DNA from: Devosia sp. Root413D1
GTDB taxonomy: Bacteria; Pseudomonadota; Alphaproteobacteria; Rhizobiales; Devosiaceae
Length of the DNA stretch: 64,000 nt
Assembly (NCBI RefSeq): GCF_001425235.1
Contig: NZ_LMEA01000001.1
Location: 1-64,000 of the forward strand
Direction of reading: 5' to 3'
This document shows, in pieces, positions 62,107 to 64,000 of this stretch. Every line of letters starts with the position of its first letter. Position 1 is the first letter of the stretch. Both the position numbers and the translations under genes were made by a program. The notes beneath the pieces were generated by a model, which was not told the DNA's origin, did no database searches, and was given only the letters and a program-made list of their open reading frames with translations.

Positions 62107-63126
62107 ATGACCGACATCCTCCCCGCCATTACCACCACGCCACCGCGCGCCGAGCTCACCGCCCCGACCCAGCGCGAGCTGATGGCCGAGCTCGGCCTCA
62201 AGCCGCGCTCGCGCCTCCTCGCGAGACTCCCCGGCTGGGCCCAGCTGTTCGTCACCAACAAGAAGGGCCTGTTCGGGCTCGCCATTCTCGCCATCTTCAT
62301 GATCCTGGCGCTGCTGGCGCCGCTGATCACCCCCTATGACCCCTATCGCCGCGCCGGTAAGCCGCACGTGCAGCCGGGGGTCGAGCACTTCCTCGGCACC
62401 TCGCGCCAGGGCAAGGACAATTTCAGCCAGTTGCTCGAAGGCAGCCGCGCCAGCCTCACCGTCGGCTTCATCGCCGGCTTCTCGGCCACCCTGATCGGCC
62501 TCGCCGTAGGCATTTCCGCCGGCTATTTCGGCGGCAAGACCGACGAGGTGCTGACCTTCTTCGTCAACGTCTCGCTGGTGCTGCCGGCGCTGCCGCTGAT
62601 CATCGTCCTCGCCAGTTTCATCGAGGAGGCGTCGCCGACCGTAATCGGCCTCGTCCTTGCCTTGACCGGCTGGGGCTGGAGTGCGCGCACCATCCGCACC
62701 CAGACTCTGGCGCTGAAGAACCGGGAATTCGTGCTCGCCGCCGAGCTGATGGGCGAAAAGAAGTGGCGGATCATCGTGCGCGAGATTCTGCCCAACATGA
62801 GCTCGTTCGTGGTCGGTGGGTTCGTGCTCGCCACCATTTACGGCATCCTCGCTGAGGCGGCGCTGGAGTTCATCGGGCTGGGCAGTCCCAACTCGGTGAC
62901 CTGGGGCACCATGCTCTACTGGGCCATGCGGGCGCAGGCCCTGCAGACCGGCGCCTGGTTCGAAATCTGGCCGCCTGCCATCGCCATCATGCTGACCGGC
63001 GCGGCGCTCGTCATGGTCAACTTCGCCGTCGACGAGATCACCAACCCGCAGCTCGCCGCCACCCGCCGCATCGGCCCCATCCGCCGGTTCTTGAGGCGCC
63101 GCAACCGGAGGGCCGATTTTGTCTGA
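62107..63126 (+). CDS. ABC transporter permease, DppC/OppC type
   Basis: 339 residues from ATG 62107. The N-terminal extension of ~60 residues (RLPGWAQLFVTNKKGLFGLA) and the first periplasmic HFLGTSRQGKDNFSQLLEG stretch match DppC. The EAA loop is LAAELMGEKKWRIIVREILPNMSS. Its last codons overlap the TTG start of the ATPase gene by 8 bp. Confidence 0.94.
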   Translation: MTDILPAITTTPPRAELTAPTQRELMAELGLKPRSRLLARLPGWAQLFVTNKKGLFGLAILAIFMILALLAPLITPYDPYRRAGKPHVQPGVEHFLGTSRQGKDNFSQLLEGSRASLTVGFIAGFSATLIGLAVGISAGYFGGKTDEVLTFFVNVSLVLPALPLIIVLASFIEEASPTVIGLVLALTGWGWSARTIRTQTLALKNREFVLAAELMGEKKWRIIVREILPNMSSFVVGGFVLATIYGILAEAALEFIGLGSPNSVTWGTMLYWAMRAQALQTGAWFEIWPPAIAIMLTGAALVMVNFAVDEITNPQLAATRRIGPIRRFLRRRNRRADFV

Positions 63127-64000
63127 CGCACCCCTCGTCGAGGTCCGCAACCTCACCGTCGACTATGTCGGCGCCAACACCGTGTCGCGCGCCGTCAACG
63201 GCATCGACTTCGACATCCGCCCCGGCGAGGCCTTCGGGCTCGCCGGGGAAAGCGGCTGCGGCAAATCCACCGTCGCCTTCGCGCTGGCCCGGCTTACCCG
63301 GCTGCCCGGCCTCGTCTCGGGCGGCGCCGTGCGTTTCATGGGAGAAGACGTGCTGAGCTTTTCGGCCGAGCGGTTGCGCCGCTATCGCTGGAGCGAAGTC
63401 AGCTTCGTCTTCCAGTCGGCGATGAATGCCTTGAACCCGGTGATCAAGGTGTCGGAGCAGATCGAAGACGCCATCCTTGCGCACCGGCCGAAAGCCAGCC
63501 GCGCCGAAACCCTGGCCCGTGCCGCCGAACTGTTCGAGCTGGTCGGCATCAGCCCGCGCCGTCTCGACGATTATCCGCACCAGTTCTCGGGCGGCATGCG
63601 CCAGCGCATCTGCATCGCCATGGCGCTGGCGCTCGAGCCCAAACTGATCATCATGGATGAGCCCACCACCGCGCTCGACGTGGTGGTGCAGCGCGACATC
63701 ATCGAGCAGATCTGCGAGCTCAAGGCCCGCTTCGGCTTTTCGGTGCTGTTCATCACCCACGACCTCGGGCTGATGATCGAGTTCTGCGACCGCATCGGCG
63801 TGATGTATGCCGGGGAGCTGGTGGAAGTGGCGCCGGCCGGCGCTATCCTCACCGCCCCGCAGCACCCCTATACCAGGGCGCTCGGCCGTTCCTTCCCGCC
63901 GCTCAGCGGGCCGCGCGTCCGTCTCGAAGGCATTGCCGGCTCGCCGCCCAGCCTCAGCGCCCTGCCCGAGGGGTGCCGCTTCTCGCCGCGCTGCGGCGAA
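63119..64000 (+). CDS. ABC transporter ATP-binding protein, DppD/OppD type (3' end outside window)
   Basis: 294 codons are visible before the window edge. The TTG start at 63119 fits the overlap with the permease. Walker A is GESGCGKST, the Q-loop region is VFQSAMNALNP, the signature is QFSGGMRQRI, Walker B is LIIMDEPTTALD, and the H-loop is ITHDLG. The C-terminal oligopeptide-type cluster is only just starting (GCRFSPRC). Incomplete at the 3' end. Confidence 0.95.
   Translation, partial: MSDAPLVEVRNLTVDYVGANTVSRAVNGIDFDIRPGEAFGLAGESGCGKSTVAFALARLTRLPGLVSGGAVRFMGEDVLSFSAERLRRYRWSEVSFVFQSAMNALNPVIKVSEQIEDAILAHRPKASRAETLARAAELFELVGISPRRLDDYPHQFSGGMRQRICIAMALALEPKLIIMDEPTTALDVVVQRDIIEQICELKARFGFSVLFITHDLGLMIEFCDRIGVMYAGELVEVAPAGAILTAPQHPYTRALGRSFPPLSGPRVRLEGIAGSPPSLSALPEGCRFSPRCGE

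Overview
The window looks like chromosome of an alphaproteobacterium of the order Hyphomicrobiales, plausibly Devosia or a relative. The evidence is the high-GC core genes, the priA/LD-transpeptidase/xerC neighbourhood, the clustered TCA genes (mdh, sucC, sucD, sucA, sucB, sdhCDAB) and many GC-rich palindromic intergenic elements. The genus is inference from gene content only.

Layout. 1-10 kb: priA, a VOC protein, an L,D-transpeptidase, xerC, an EamA transporter and a type V autotransporter. 10-26 kb: a TCA-cycle block, all on the minus strand: sdhC-sdhD-sdhA, five small genes, sdhB, an Inh-type lipoprotein, zapE, mdh, sucC, sucD, sucA, sucB. The E3 subunit gene (lpd) does not follow sucB here. 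26-40 kb: housekeeping and small regulatory modules, including a NUDIX enzyme with an in-frame tandem repeat, an HxlR regulator with three operator-like repeats, a beta-carbonic anhydrase, asd, an ArgP/ArgO-like pair, and a TetR/SDR pair sharing a perfect palindrome.

40.4-55.7 kb: a genomic island in the 3' end of a tRNA-Ala(CGC) gene. A tyrosine integrase lies next to the tRNA, and a 24-bp direct repeat of the tRNA end closes the island at 55655-55678. Cargo includes a Septu-like AAA ATPase/HNH pair, a serine recombinase, phage-type DNA-binding or endonuclease-like proteins, an M15-like protein, and a DNA cytosine methyltransferase. The methyltransferase converges, 6 bp apart, on a three-gene operon ending in an HNH + SF2 helicase + zinc-ribbon fusion. 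The last group is the best candidate here for an undescribed restriction or defence system.

55.7-58.0 kb: a further accessory stretch (DUF21-like membrane protein, two unknowns). It ends at a degenerate third copy of the tRNA end (57962-57976), which suggests tandem integration events.

58-64 kb: core sequence resumes with a LacI-family regulator and a peptide/oligosaccharide-type ABC transporter (binding protein, two permeases, ATPase cut by the window edge). The same 14-bp near-palindrome precedes both lacI and the binding-protein gene, so LacI probably controls itself and the transporter.

Limits: all family assignments come from motif reading without database searches. Starts chosen inside longer open frames are stated in each entry.
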